From Paragyromitra xinjiangensis (taxonomy: Eukaryota; Ascomycota; Pezizomycetes; Pezizales; Discinaceae), in contig JBCAMK010000016.1 in NCBI GenBank assembly GCA_038503065.1, forward strand, positions 992,001 to 1,056,000: 64,000 nt of DNA, given 5' to 3'. A program made the position numbers and the translations under genes. Of the stretch, positions 36,748-48,807 are shown in pieces. How positions within the stretch are numbered: position 1 is the first letter of the stretch; every line of letters starts with the position of its first letter. The notes below the pieces were generated by a model. That model was not told the origin of the DNA, searched no databases, and saw only the letters and a program-made list of their open reading frames with translations.

Positions 36748-39700
36748 TTATTTTTCTTCCGTCTCCTCATCGCTATCCTCATCGTCACCCTCGTCGTCGT
36801 CGTCATCGCCATCGTCTTCCTCATCTTCAGGTGAATTGTCATCATCATCTTCCTCTTCCCCATCTTTGAGACCGTATTTCAATCCGTAATCGTCTTGGAA
36901 GAACTTGAGTGGGTGAACTTCGACGGAAAATTTCTCTTTCTCGAAGGCTGATTTGATCGCCTGCAAGCCAGCCCGTCAGTAAATCACTCCCCTCATCAGT
37001 CCTTCAGCTTGTTCACAGGAGAAACTTACATCAGCTTTAACTGGCGCTGTAACAACCACAGTATTACTCGTCTCGTGCGTAAAAACTGGCAGCAACACCT
37101 CCTTCAAGACCTTCTTCAAGTCCTCCACTCCGACTGCACGAATCTTTTTAAGCAGTTCCATATTATATTCCTTACTCTGCCCATGGATAACCTGGTTAAT
37201 GAAAGACACTGTTGCCGCCGCAGACATACTTGACTCATCGTCCGCGAATTGAACAACGATGCTGGATAGCGCTCCCTCAAGGGAGAACTTGTCGAATGTG
37301 ACTACCCCTTCAATGTGATCTGTCACCACCTTACGAGCGGCTGCCCACGCCTTGTAAGCGTCTGGTGAACGATATACGCTGAACTGGATGTGGCCGGCGT
37401 CGATATTTTTGCTAAAACCAGTGCCGTAGGCTAAGCCGGTGCCGCGGACGGCGCACCATAGAGGACCCTCGACGGCGTCAAGATAGGCCATTGCGAGCAA
37501 CATTGCAGGGAGTTTCGGATGACTAGGGCTGTCAGGGCCAAGCGCAACATGAATGGAGAAAGATGAATCGATAGTTGGCAGTGGGACAACATGGGCAACA
37601 CCACCAGGCTTAGCACCTTGAGGGGTGAGACGTTGTTTTCGTCGATCGATGGGGGCAAGAGTGCCGGAGAATTTCTTGTTTGCGACAAAGGGTTTCCAAG
37701 CAGAGAGGGGATTGGTGAGTTTTTTGATGTCGGCAATGACGAGGATTCGGAAATTTTCGAGCTTGCAGAAGGAACTACGAAGCTCTTCGAATTGGGAGAT
37801 TACTTCGGAGGGGGCATCAGCAAGTTGCTTAGAGATACGCTTGAGATAGAGGGCTTTGACGAGAGTGTTTTGAGCACGGCCGATGGATTCGCGAGAGTGT
37901 GATATCATGCCGTTGACTGATAAACTCATCTAAGTGTATGTCAGTAGACATCATCAAATGGGACAAATTTTACTTCAGAAATTCAGCTTACCTGTTTACC
38001 GTCCCTCTTCTCATCAGGGATATCGCTTATCATCTTCGTGATCGTGACGGAGAGACGCTTTGGATCAAAAATACTATCCCACAGGAATTCCTTTAACCAC
38101 TTGATCGTAACTTCATATTTCTCCGGTTCAACTTGGAATCTAATCCTAATACTTTCTGGAGTATCCATATACGTCCCGGAGTCAATGCTATAGTTCACTG
38201 TATCCTTCTCCAGCTGTACTACGACTTGCTCATACTCCAAACGCACGCCATCCTTCATGATGGGTGTGTTGAAGAAATTTTCCATGTAAATGGGGAGTAA
38301 AGGTCGGCGTTCGACAGGTATAGAGCCAGTTGAGAGAAGAAGGGTGACGCGGACGAAGTTGGAAGGGATATGTTCGTAATGGAGGTATAGTGGAAGGTCA
38401 ACATGGTCTTTGTCGATTATAGCTTGTATTTCCTTGTCACTGAGGATAATTCAGTATCTAGGATGAATGGAGTCATGGGGTGTCACTCACTTCTTCCCAT
38501 CTTTTGCTGCAAGGCCGGCTCTGGCTGTCTCGGTCTTGATGAAGTGGATTGACTCAACACCCGGGACCTCAAATTTGCCGAGAAGTTCTTTGGGAATTTC
38601 TCGGTCATTTTCGGCCTTCGCTTCCTCAAGCTTTTTCTGAAGCTTCTTTAGCCCTTCCTCGCCGAGCTTTTTCTTCTGTTCCGCAACACGCTTCTTCTCG
38701 TCTTCTTCGGTTTTCTTGGCAAGTTTCGCGGATGGTTTCCCAAGAATGGAAACATGTTCATTATCAGCAACCCATTTCCTCAAGAATTCTCTCCAGTCTG
38801 CTTCTGTCCACTTCTCAAGCTCATCAAACACGTTCAACGTCTCTAGTGACTTCAGCGTGCTCCCATCACGCTTTCCGAACAAGAAGTCTATGATCAATGG
38901 GTTAGAAAAATAATACCCTGAGTTCTCAACTGAGAACTTCTTCTGTCTCTTTGTGCGCCTTAAACATTCCTGTATATAATTGAAATCAATTGGCTCGCTA
39001 GCAGTCTTTTTCAACACCTCAAAGAGGCGTTTTTCAGCCTCTGCCAAACGTTTTGTGGGGACGCTAGTGAGCTGTAGCCAAATCAATGAGTTGGGCCGCT
39101 CTTCGACATAGAACATGACAGATGACGCGAGGGGATCTTCGATCTCGACGAGCTGATTCTCGAGAACTGAGACAGAGGAACCAGCGAGGAATGTTCCGAG
39201 GGTTTCGAGTGCTGCCGTGGCTTTAGCGTCGTTGCAATTAGGGCCAAGAAAGCCAATGACGATTTCGCCCATAGATTCGTCTTTCTCGGGGAATTCAACG
39301 ACATCGACAGATGACTCGCTGATAGGAGGAACGGGCTTTGATTCAATCCATGGTCTACTCGCATATCTTATTAATCAAGAGCTCCCCCCGGTATCCCATG
39401 GACTAATTCATACCTTCTCCAAGGAGCATCCGGATTTGGAATATCCGCCAAAATCGACGCCTCAAATTCATCCAGGATATTCAGCAGTTCCTCATGGTCA
39501 ACCTCTCCAATAATCACAAGACACAAATTCTTCGGCTGATACATATCCTTGTGGAACTCCCTGATTCTATCAGCCGTCAAGACCCTCAGAGCTTCCATCA
39601 TACCTCCAGTTTCGTATCTGAAACCGACACCTTCCGGGTAGATTTTCCGCACGGCTTTCATGTTCATGATCGTCTCTGGAGTATTCTGAACACCCTGCAT

Positions 39701-40368
39701 TTCGGAATAAACAACTCCTGCGTCTTGGCCTGAGCCATCGATGTGGTGGACCTCTGTGTAGCAGCCACTATCGGAGAGGGTTGGGAGGAGGATGTGCTCA
39801 AGATAGACGGGAAGAATCTGAGCGAAGCCTTCCCAACCTGCCGTATCAAGGGTATAGGCCGTGTGATCTGTAGCAGTCCATGCGTTGGTACCGGAGTAAG
39901 CTCTATGTAAATCCTATCAGCGAGAATTCATGAAGGTGTTTTATTGAAGCTTATGAGCGTGACACTATCAATCACAATGTACCTGTTTGCCATTCTGTCC
40001 AAAACACCCTTATATCGATAATTCTTGGACCCCATGAAACAGAGATGCTCAAGCGTATGTGGGGATCCAGAATCATCCAAGATCTCTGTAGCTAATGCGA
40101 AGAATCCGAGCACCTTCGGCCCCTCTCGGTCAACTACCACCGCAGACATCCCAGTTCTTTGAGACTCATATTTCGTGATAGTACTCGGCGAGTAGTCTGT
40201 TTTAAACTGGGTCTCCTTCTTGAAGTACGTTTTGTTCGTCATCGTGAAGATAGCTGCGTGATGGTGATCTCTACGTGCCGTTAGAGCGAGAAGTGTGATG
40301 ACGACACTTCTTTGAACTGATGGAAAGAATATGCTGGGAAGTTGAGTAGAGGTGCGAAGGAAGCGCAC
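36748..40368 (-). CDS. M16-family zinc metallopeptidase
   Basis: Minus-strand exons (40368 or 40242)-39983, 39902-39414, 39354-38491, 38439-37992, 37929-37030 and 36960-36748. From the ATG at 40242 the protein is 1057 aa with closed phases. The inverted zinc motif HxxEH is HTLEHLCFMGS, and the four-domain length fits the insulysin/presequence-protease fold. It matches the fungal cytosolic group that includes budding-yeast YOL098C. A second M16 half without the zinc motif follows, as usual. The C-terminus is an extremely acidic tail (about 35 of the last 45 residues are Asp/Glu). The upstream ATG at 40368 adds 42 residues, the first 30 of them Arg/Ser/hydrophobic with no acidic residue (MRFLRTSTQLPSIFFPSVQR), like a mitochondrial presequence. 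Substrate unknown; peptide degradation is likely. Confidence 0.9.
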
Positions 40369-42737
40369 CTGAGCCAGAACGAATAGTTATTGCTTTAGTG
40401 AGAGGCTCCGAGGCTGCTCAAGGATGGGTTGAAGGAGTTGGCACTGAGGACTGCGGGGTCGAGGCGGCGAGGCGGCGAGGTCACTTATGTATGAAAAATA
40501 CACTACAGTATAGAGTACCCCACTAAGTGGTGATCTGCACAAATGCTAACGCATGGAAGAGCCGCATTGAACCCTGCATAAGAGGGCCTTGCAACACCTT
40601 GACATTTTTAATTTAAATCCTAAGCCTTATCACCAAAGTGGTTCTGTCACACTCATAGAGCTCCCGATAATCCCATTAAAAAAAAATCTAATCTTATACG
40701 GAAAATTATAGACCTAAGGACCTGAGATGAGAAACACCTAAGCTAGATTTATCTTGGCACATCTTGGCATACATAAAGTTTACCCCAATAGAAATCACAC
40801 CACAACCGTAAAATTTCGAAGTTGGGGCTCCAGAGTAAAGGTCTTGGGCCTAGAACAACTCTGACTGGCAACCAAATAATTTTCCACGATGAACACTAGC
40901 AGCACACCCCTGAAAGCAGTTTACTCCCAGAGCTGTGCCCATAAATATTCATAGGGACTCTTTACTGTAAGTTTCAGCATAAGCGGAGAGCAGAGAGAAC
41001 GAATAGTTAGTTTATTTCTTTCTCGCCCTCTTGTAATAAGAATAACAATAGGGGAATACTTAGAGCAGGAAATAATGTAACATTGGTAATACCCTAGGAT
41101 CGTAGGCTTTAGAAGTCAAATCTCAACGCAGAGCCTCGGCCTAGGTAAAATTTCTTGACGATTGGTACCACCGAAGGGTCCCTTGTTTCACTCGGTCTTG
41201 GCATATGACATCGGACGCGTTGTTCCGAGCAGCTTGCTCCATACAACCATGTAGGGAGAAAAAGTTCTTACCCTAAAATTATGTTCTTCAGCAATCACGA
41301 GAACCTTCAGCTTGTGTCTGATCCTATAGACACCGTCCGCTAGCACTTGAGAAGGCAACGGATCACAGGTTATGGCCCAAAAGAGTGTGTGAAAAGTGTC
41401 GCGTGCAAGATTTCGTACAGTACCGAGCTAATAGCACTCATCGGCTACAACATACCGTGTTCTTTGGTATCGCGAGAATTTGACGTCGCGAGAGTGGCTT
41501 GTGGGTGACTCTTTCTAAGACAAGCGAGCTCCCTGCTCTGAGAATTACGCCGGGGATTTCGAGAAATACTGAGGCCTATGGGGGTGTGCTGCCACTAGCT
41601 TCTGACTCCTGCATTACTGTATACTATTCGGGCATAAGGAACCGTCTGAGTCAACGCCACTCTCGCGACGCCAAATTCTCGCGATACCAAAGAATACGGT
41701 ACTCTAGAGCACCTCCGGCTAACCACCAAATAGTCGCTAGAGGCGAGATATGAGCGGTCGTAGAAAGATGCGCGGAAAATCGAGTCATTACCCCGCATTC
41801 GAAAGGCACGAAGTGGAAACTTTTTTTTTGGTTTAGCCCTTGGTCAGAAGGCATCCAATAAATTATTGATGGCGCTTCATCCAGGGTCAAATATTGGAGC
41901 GGCAGTTTACACCCTGTGGGCGTTCGGAAACACAAAAGACGCCACATGATATCAGCGGAGTGCTCATGCCAGGACGCAACTGTTTGCTCACTAGGTACTA
42001 CAATAGCTAGTCTTGTGCCTAGCCTCATACTGCGCATGAGACTATACCCAACAACCAGAGTTTCGTCCAATCAATAAAGTATTGGAAACAAGCGTAGTCT
42101 GGATCGCCGTTTGCCGAAGCGACCCTAATATTTTTATCAAGTACCCAATATCCATAAGACAGCCGGGTGGGACAACTCTGTCATTACATATACAGCCTAG
42201 GTATTGACTGGGATAATAAAGTTTGCGTGCAGCAATCGATTGAGCAAACTACAGACACAATAGAGATACATGTATGTACTCGGGTCAGGGTAGTGGAGAT
42301 GGAACACCGGAATTTTCCGTTCTGCGAGGTCACCGTGCGGAAAGTGTGAGACCTGTTCCATCTTCATATGTCCGGCCCTAGTATATAACAGGCTTGGCAA
42401 ACATTTTATCGTCAGGGTAACTGCCACCGCGCTGCATGTATAGGTACTTCGCTACTACTAACCAACACAACATAATCGCCCTATACGAATTCGGTTTATA
42501 AGAACACCCACCCCACAAGAATTTGTGGACTATACTGGACAGGAATTGTTGGAGAATATTTTCTCTATAGGAATATAGGTTTGCTCTATTTTTATATTTT
42601 TATAGGACGGTTATACTGTACTTTCGGTGCCCCTCGTATCTAGAATTCTCGACCTGCCCTGGAACGAGCCGTTCAAACAATCACTGACAATACTTACCTT
42701 CCTCCCCATCGCTCAGCCCCCCAACCCTTATTTCAAA
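40369..42737. other. Gene-poor intergenic stretch
   Basis: Holds the TA-flanked foldback element at 41453-41701. Remaining ORFs are short and two of them run over the foldback arms. No gene is supported. Confidence 0.45.
41453..41701. mobile_element. Foldback (MITE-like) element C, TA-flanked
   Basis: Arms at 41453-41510 and 41648-41701 are about 55-bp inverted copies, nearly identical for the segment TTCTTTGGTATCGCGAGAAT and the following CGTCGCGAGAGTGGC. Most differences are transitions (A/G, C/T). The whole element is about 249 bp with TA at both ends. The outer end TACCGTG/TACCGTA and CGCGAGAG resemble element B at 5837-6006. Confidence 0.65.
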
Positions 42738-43598
42738 ATGGCATCCAATTTTACCGACACGGGAGGAAGCAGCAGCAGCGGCTTTCGAGTTCTCAGCAAC
42801 TGAGGCCTAGAGGGACTAATAGAGGTGGGGGTGGAGTGGAGATGATAGTAGTGGTGGGGGTGGAGGGGATAGTGGAGGGAGCGGAGGGAGCGGGAGAGCT
42901 GATGGTAGCATATTACCAGTTAATTCAGCTGGTAATTCTGATGGGATCTTTTTCGGGCCTCCCCCTAGAACGAGCTTGGTCCCTGCCGATTTTGCGGCAC
43001 CAGATGACCCAAACGACAAGCGTCCCGCGCACCAGATATATAGTGCGGGAATCGATAAATGTGTGCCTATATGTGACCTATAATGCAACCGGGGTCTGAG
43101 CATCTTGGAGGATCAGGCATGATGTTGCCATCATACTGTGGCTCAGATGGTTCAGATTGTTTTCTAGTTAGGCATAAGGAGGTCTCACAGTGGAAAGCCC
43201 CCTGAGCTGGGTGAATCTAGGCTTCAGAATGTTGCACCTTTCTTTTTTTTGTAGGTGCTTCCACCACATCACCACCCAAAACCCAACTTCTCAAAATCCA
43301 ATTACACCATAAAAATATCTTCAACTTTGAAAATCTCCCTATAGGCATCGTGTTTATCATATACTGAATCACTGTATAGGATCTTTTTCTTAAAAACCCG
43401 TCCTATTTAGCTATAATAGATCGTTCTAAAAGAGGCACACGCCTCTCGATTCCGCCACCATACGACGAAGCCGACTATAACTGGTCGGATGACGGGATTG
43501 AAAAATATACTGATGATGAGGGCGAGAGCCTGCATAAATTGTCTGGTGCTGTAGAGGAGAGTTTCTTTCAGTTGTCTATAGCCAACATTGGAGAGTAA
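42738..43598 (+). pseudogene. Possible decayed or multi-exon gene of unknown function
   Basis: Three coherent open segments lie in order, each shorter than 90 codons. First, an ATG at 42738 (MASNFTDTGGSSSSGFRVLSN, then stop), preceded by a TATA-like stretch near 42590. Second, 42823-43081, a Gly/Ser-rich then polar frame with GIFFGPPPRTSLVPADFAAP. Third, after a possible acceptor near 43251, a short frame, then 43424-43598 with RLSIPPPYDEADYNWSDD, ending at TAA. The acidic PPPYDEADYNWSDD segment looks protein-like. I could not join the pieces by introns of normal size (the first gap would be 34 nt), so a frameshifted remnant is as likely as a real gene. No family recognised. Confidence 0.25.
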
Positions 43599-43599
43599 A

Positions 43600-45294
43600 A
43601 CTACTTATGTCTTCAAGCCTTAGCATGACCCGGTTGGACTCAAGGGGATTGATTGCTAATGGGTTGCACTGTACCTAACAGTAAATGTAATTAGTGGCTC
43701 ATTAAAAAAAAATTTTCTTTTTACTGCTACTTTAATCTCGTGCTTCCTCTCTCCCTTATCCTTTGCCGGTCCTCTACCTGTTATTCCTTCCTCTCTCTCT
43801 TTCTCATCCTTCTCCCTCCACTCCCTCCCTCCATTACTATTCCCTTTTTCTTTTTCACTAGTCAATTTCCTCACTGCTAGCATCTCTCACATCATGAGCT
43901 AGCTAGTTTAGCTAGAGGCCACCATACCAAGTCTCCATCGCTGCTTCAGGGTTCTCTTCAACACATCTTTTTGGCAGCTATCCTCACCACTTAGCGGACT
44001 CGGTCGTACTTTCAGACTTTCCCGGTACAGAAATGGGCGAATTCAGGCCCACCTTAGACTCCTGGGAGTTTGAGCCTGTTTCAGCTGTCTGAAATGAAAA
44101 CCTTCGCTTCAGAGATATATCTTAGGCGTGAAAGTGGTGGGAAATAAGCTTAAACTTCCTGTGTTCTAGGCTACGCATATTTTTTACCCACCAGGTCAGA
44201 GGTTGTATGAAAATTTCCAGTGAAGGCACCTCTTATCTCAAGAATCATTCATCAGTATCGCCGTTCAAGAGCGCAATCATTTCATGATTAGTGACTCGGT
44301 CACTAATTATCACTCGTAATACAAAAAGTGGGTGTTATCGATTGATTGATTGATTCATGAAATATACTAAACCTTAAGTCCTTTCGGGGGTAATTGGTGC
44401 TTAATTTTACTAGTAATTTGCATACAATTGTTTGCACCCTCGGGAGGCTATAGAAGGCAAAAATCTCTAGGTTCTCGGGGTTTTCGGAAGCAATTTGGTC
44501 CTTAAGTTTGTGAGGGGGCCCCATAGAAATAGCTGTACCTTCGGAGGGGAAAATCCTCCCCAGAGCCTCCGGGCCTTTCTTCCCAGCCCCCGAGCTTCCT
44601 ATTGCTCTGAACCCTACGGGCGTAACAAGCTGCGTGCATGGGGCTAGGCATGAGACTAGGGCTTACCGGTTCTATCCCGCTAGAACGTCACATCGCAAGG
44701 TGTCAGCTAGTATGCTCCCACAAAGATAAATCAACCAACCAATCAACCAAACACCACCACCACCACCACCATCATCATCATCCACTTCCTCTCCCTCTCC
44801 CTCTCCCTGCTTCTGCTTCTGCTTCTGCTTCTGCTTCTCCTCCTCCTCCTCCTCCTCCTCCTCCTTCGTTCATCCACGGCTTCAGATAACCGGAAACCCC
44901 TTTATATCCAACAACTGGACCCTAACGTCGTGGCCCGCATCTAGAATAGAGAGGTCTTTCTGAACCAGAAAATGGAATAGCGTCCTCTGTTTACGAAGTG
45001 TGGGGGATTAGTCGCTTGGAGGGTGATAAGTGTGCTGCCGCTGAGTCGAGGACCACTCAAAGAAATGTCCTTCGTTTCTTGTCTTACCTTCACGTTTTAA
45101 GAGGAATCAAACGGTAAAGCAATTGCGGTCATATTCTGCAAATATTCATCGACTTCCTCAATCGCTCCTGCCTTCTGTCAGGACTTTGACTCGGCTGCCT
45201 GAGATATATTTAATAAGTCAACATACTAGTTACGCGACATGAAGCTTACACGATGCTAAGCTATCAATTTATCGATCCCGCCTTTACAGGAAGA
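43600..45294. other. Intergenic region with simple repeats
   Basis: Contains CT-rich runs (43760-43860) and the composite microsatellite at 44752-44868. The ORF at 44638-44889 is created by that microsatellite. No gene is supported. Confidence 0.4.
44752..44868 (+). repeat. Composite microsatellite
   Basis: Consecutive short tandem repeats: CAC, then CAT, then CTCTCC-type, then CTTCTG and finally CTC units within about 115 bp. Read as protein it would be poly-His, Pro-Leu, Ser-Ala and poly-Pro, which explains the odd ORF across it. Confidence 0.9.
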
Positions 45295-45599
45295 TCAAGA
45301 CTGGCCCATCTTTACCAACTTCTTCAGGTTCTCGGCTACTTCTCCCCATCGGTTCTCTTGTCTTCCAGCCTTATTGAGAATCGGATCACCCGCCAGCACT
45401 TGCTTTGCCGGTGCCCTATCTTCCCAAGCCTGCCAGGCTGAACCTCGCTTTCTTTTATCACCAGCTTTCTCAGTCAGTCTCTGGTTTTCTTCCGGACTCT
45501 CGGCGTGCATTGCGGCGGGGGTTTGCCTGCGCAACCTGTGTCAGAAGAGCTTGAGGTGCTGTCGGTGGAGCCACGGTTCATTAAATTTTGAACATTCAT
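45295..45599 (-). pseudogene. Frameshifted small Myb/SANT-like ORF remnant
   Basis: Two minus-strand frames overlap around 45474-45534. The upstream frame opens at about 45599 with MNVQNLMNRGSTDSTSSSSD and runs on into unrelated residues. The downstream frame reads KRKRGSAWQAWEDRAPAKQV followed by QENRWGEVAENLKKL, with tryptophans spaced as in Myb/SANT-like helices. A shift near 45530 would join a Ser-rich leader to the tryptophan domain. This looks like a decayed copy of a small repeated fungal DNA-binding ORF, but the family call is tentative. Confidence 0.35.
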
Positions 45600-45683
45600 C
45601 GGATCGGATTTTGCTCGGCGCTGTGTAGTATTCAGTGTACAGCGTGCGTTTCGTTTCGTTTCGTTTCGTGGCGGATGCTGCAA

Positions 45684-47087
45684 AAAAATCCTTCTATTTG
45701 GTACCTCACATTAACATCACTCATAGATCGCATCCAACGCAAAGGACACAAGATATTCGGTGCCCCCCTGCCTTGGCTATCGGCCCGCACTTTCTGTATC
45801 TATATAGTGCAAAGGCTCTAATTATTGAATTATTACAATGTTTGTTGCTATCCCTGCACACGAGATTCCCAGCGGGAGACAACTACATGCACTTGCATTT
45901 ATCTAGCGGGATCATCAGGCTGGCAACTAGTGGTGGAAGAGCTTTCTTCATTGCAGCGTTAGTTACACCATGGACCCCGGTAGTCACCGGTCGAGATAGA
46001 TTCAACACGGTCGGGCCAGCATGTTCACATGCTGTGAAATGGATTTATGCACTCCTGGTAAAGCCTGCCGACAGCATGCCGAGGACTAGTTACGGGGAGC
46101 CCTTCTATGATATCAAGGATCGCGGAGAGGGATTAAACATTAGAGAAAGGGAGGGAAGTTGCTAGCAGTAACACAAACTGTACGCTTACCCGTTAATTTT
46201 CCTATGATTTACTTCCCCGATAAAGTTTTTTTTTGACCCAACATGAAGCTATCATCCATGGGCAGACCGGACTAGATTGGTTAATACCGCCACCACCATT
46301 TCTATATCCCTTTTTTCTTTTCTTTTCTTTTCTTTTCTTTTCTCTTCTTTCCTTCTCTTCCCTTTTCCGTTTGGAAGAACACAAGAAACGGCAAACAAAG
46401 ATCCCCCGCAAAGAACGAGGATGAGGAACAACACTAAATGGAGCCCACCATGAATTACTCCTCGGGATATTACTTACCCCAGATAGAGGCCTCACCCGTA
46501 GCTCAAGAGTAAAAGCGCACAAGAACAAGAATTGATAGGAGCCATGTTATGCCTAATGCGTAAAGAAAAGAGAGTTCCAAACAAAGCCTACATATCCAGC
46601 TCTAAAAACTTAAACTTATTAACGAAAGCCTTTACCCGTACTCTTCCGTACGTAGGTGTGGAAGCTCATCCTCCTCATCGTGGTCTAGTCCCTATATTGC
46701 ATCCCGCGATGAAGCATCAGTGCTATCAGCCAGGGCGCGAGGACGAAATTTGATATATTCTGATTACATTGACTATGCGAAGGCGGCTGTCAGATGAGCA
46801 GCGGACGCGGGGTCCCCGAGAACTAGCATGGCCCATGGCCAGTGATACTTATCGTGGGTTCCTTTGGTCGTATACCTCCGCCCACCAAGCATGTTGAATT
46901 CCTCCGCCCAGCTGTAGCAACTCAGCTTGGAAACCCCTAAGAAGCTAAAGGTGGGTATATTATCCCAGGACTCACCACTTGGTGATACTTTCTGATTTGC
47001 GATATCGAGAACGTATAAATTCTACGAGTCAGCATTTGCTTGATGTCTTTCCCGAGTGCTTTTGGGCGCGTCTGGAGAAACTCCAGT
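45684..47087. other. Intergenic region with pentanucleotide repeat
   Basis: Contains a TTTTC pentanucleotide run at about 46311-46345. The ORFs across it and the 45635-46165 open frame show no domain-like content. Nothing else is supported. Confidence 0.4.
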
Positions 47088-47552
47088 CTATTTCCCATAA
47101 TCTGGGCTGTTATTCCTTTCTCTCGCATACTGATCCGATAGCTCTTTAAAGGTTGCCGAGATTTCCTCAGCATGAGATATCACTTTCTGATCAACCCCAC
47201 CATTTCCTGCGATCGTTAGGCACATCCTTCTTTGAATATCGTCCTTCTGTAGAGATATAGTAATCACTCGAGCCTTGTGCTTCCAAATACATATAAATGC
47301 AAACGCTTCTAGAATTGAAAACGTCCGCTCGTTCGTAGTATGATCGACAATGATTCCGCTAGGGTCGTTCCATGATACGAGATCACTGGAGCGGTTGGTT
47401 GACCCAATCTCATGGACTACCATAGCCACCATTTGATGTAGATCAACGTTATCCGACAAGCTTCCGCTACGAGAAACCATCGGCGGTGGATCTTGCAGAA
47501 TCATTTCAGGGACCGGAGTGAGGTCCTTCCTAGGATTGCTCGGTGCGACCAT
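47088..47552 (-). CDS. Hypothetical protein, possibly only part of a larger gene
   Basis: 154-aa open frame from the ATG at 47552. No known family was recognised. Composition is protein-like: a mixed hydrophobic/polar core (ILEAFAFICIWKHKARVITI, VDLHQMVAMVVHEIG) and an amphipathic, charged C-terminal helix. The frame stays open for about 30 codons upstream (CLRRIYEQTPP), and a second frame further upstream (MAFYDQLEQFQQVTSLHF, near 47640) looks coding, so an intron near 47580 and an upstream first exon are possible. No signal peptide or transmembrane segment. Confidence 0.4.
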   Translation of the reverse strand: MVAPSNPRKDLTPVPEMILQDPPPMVSRSGSLSDNVDLHQMVAMVVHEIGSTNRSSDLVSWNDPSGIIVDHTTNERTFSILEAFAFICIWKHKARVITISLQKDDIQRRMCLTIAGNGGVDQKVISHAEEISATFKELSDQYARERNNSPDYGK

Positions 47553-48807
47553 GGGAGGCGTTTGCTCGTAGATTCTGCGGAGGCATATCTGAAATGGAGG
47601 CTAGTAACTTGCTGAAATTGCTCAAGTTGGTCGTAGAAAGCCATCGCCAGTGGATGATGTCGGCCTTCCAACGATGTTAGCCTCTTTCCCAGGCTGTTAG
47701 GTCAGTAATAATGCTTGGCAACGGTTTTGGTCTAGGTGAAAACAACCTTCCTTAGTACTGTGAATAAAAGGTATCCAGAAAAGGCTCCTTGCAACTGCTT
47801 CTAGGTGGGATCGAGCAAGTTACGATGGTGAGATGGATGGGTCACTCGGGGGCTTCAAAACTACATGTTATCTGTGGTCACTAGTATCGATGACTAAGCA
47901 TACTAGCTTCTCCGTACACTTATATTTTTAGTAGCCAGACACCCTTGCTAGCCTTAGATCTGAAAAATATGATTTATTCTCGTTGATATAGACTTTGCTT
48001 TGAAAGGAACGTGCATCTGGTAGACTACATATACATGTAGTTACTATAAAAATGCCGATTTACCAAAGAGTGCCCGGTCTTAGTCCGATTCGCCTAAGAA
48101 ACACACCAAGCAACTCAGGCCAAACCCTCAGTTTTCTAGTTCAAATATTACTATTCTCTCAGTCTATCACTCGCCCAAAATCGAGTGCAAAGCCATGCAT
48201 ATCCCTCAACAGTTGCAGCGACCAAAACAATCTAGCGCTTTAGCCTGTACCCCGCACTCATCTAACCAGAACTCGGATCCCGTGGGTCGCTAAGCCGCTT
48301 ACCGACAAATGTAAACACACACCAGCGGCCATTCGGGACGAAAGATGGACAGAGACTGGTCCCAGAACCCATATCGCTGCTTTTTTTTTTTGCATAATTC
48401 GTGCAGCGCAGATATCGGTTTATGAAGGAAGCCCTACGTCTTCACTCCTGCACGGTGAGGACATCGAGTCAGGCATAAGTATGTTGCACAAATACTTGCA
48501 ATAATTTCTCTCAAGAATTCTCCCGTCCCACCTCCCTCTCTCCAAACAACCGGATCATCCATAGTCCCACCTCCTCGGCGGCTTAACTCCTCTTTTCCCC
48601 TCTCGGGTTTCTGTTAGATTTTTTTTCCCACTTTTCCTCTTTCCTTCGTGAGAAGATCGCAGTCCCAGCACCGCCCTGCTGCTCGCGCAGCAACCCGCAC
48701 GGGACTCCCGCTCTCCCATTCCGTGTTGTCGCAGATTGCGACAAGCCCCCCATCCCCACAAACAAAAAAGGGATAAAAAGAAAAGAAAAAAAAGGGCATA
48801 AGCAAAC
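47553..48807. other. Intergenic region
   Basis: Probable promoter of the next plus-strand gene at its right end, with CT-rich tracts at 48510-48660. Possible upstream exon of the 47.1-kb gene near 47580-47690. No other feature is supported. Confidence 0.35.

Noticed and set aside
44638..44889. ORF with poly-His and poly-Pro tracts
   Set aside because: Created by the composite microsatellite at 44752-44868.
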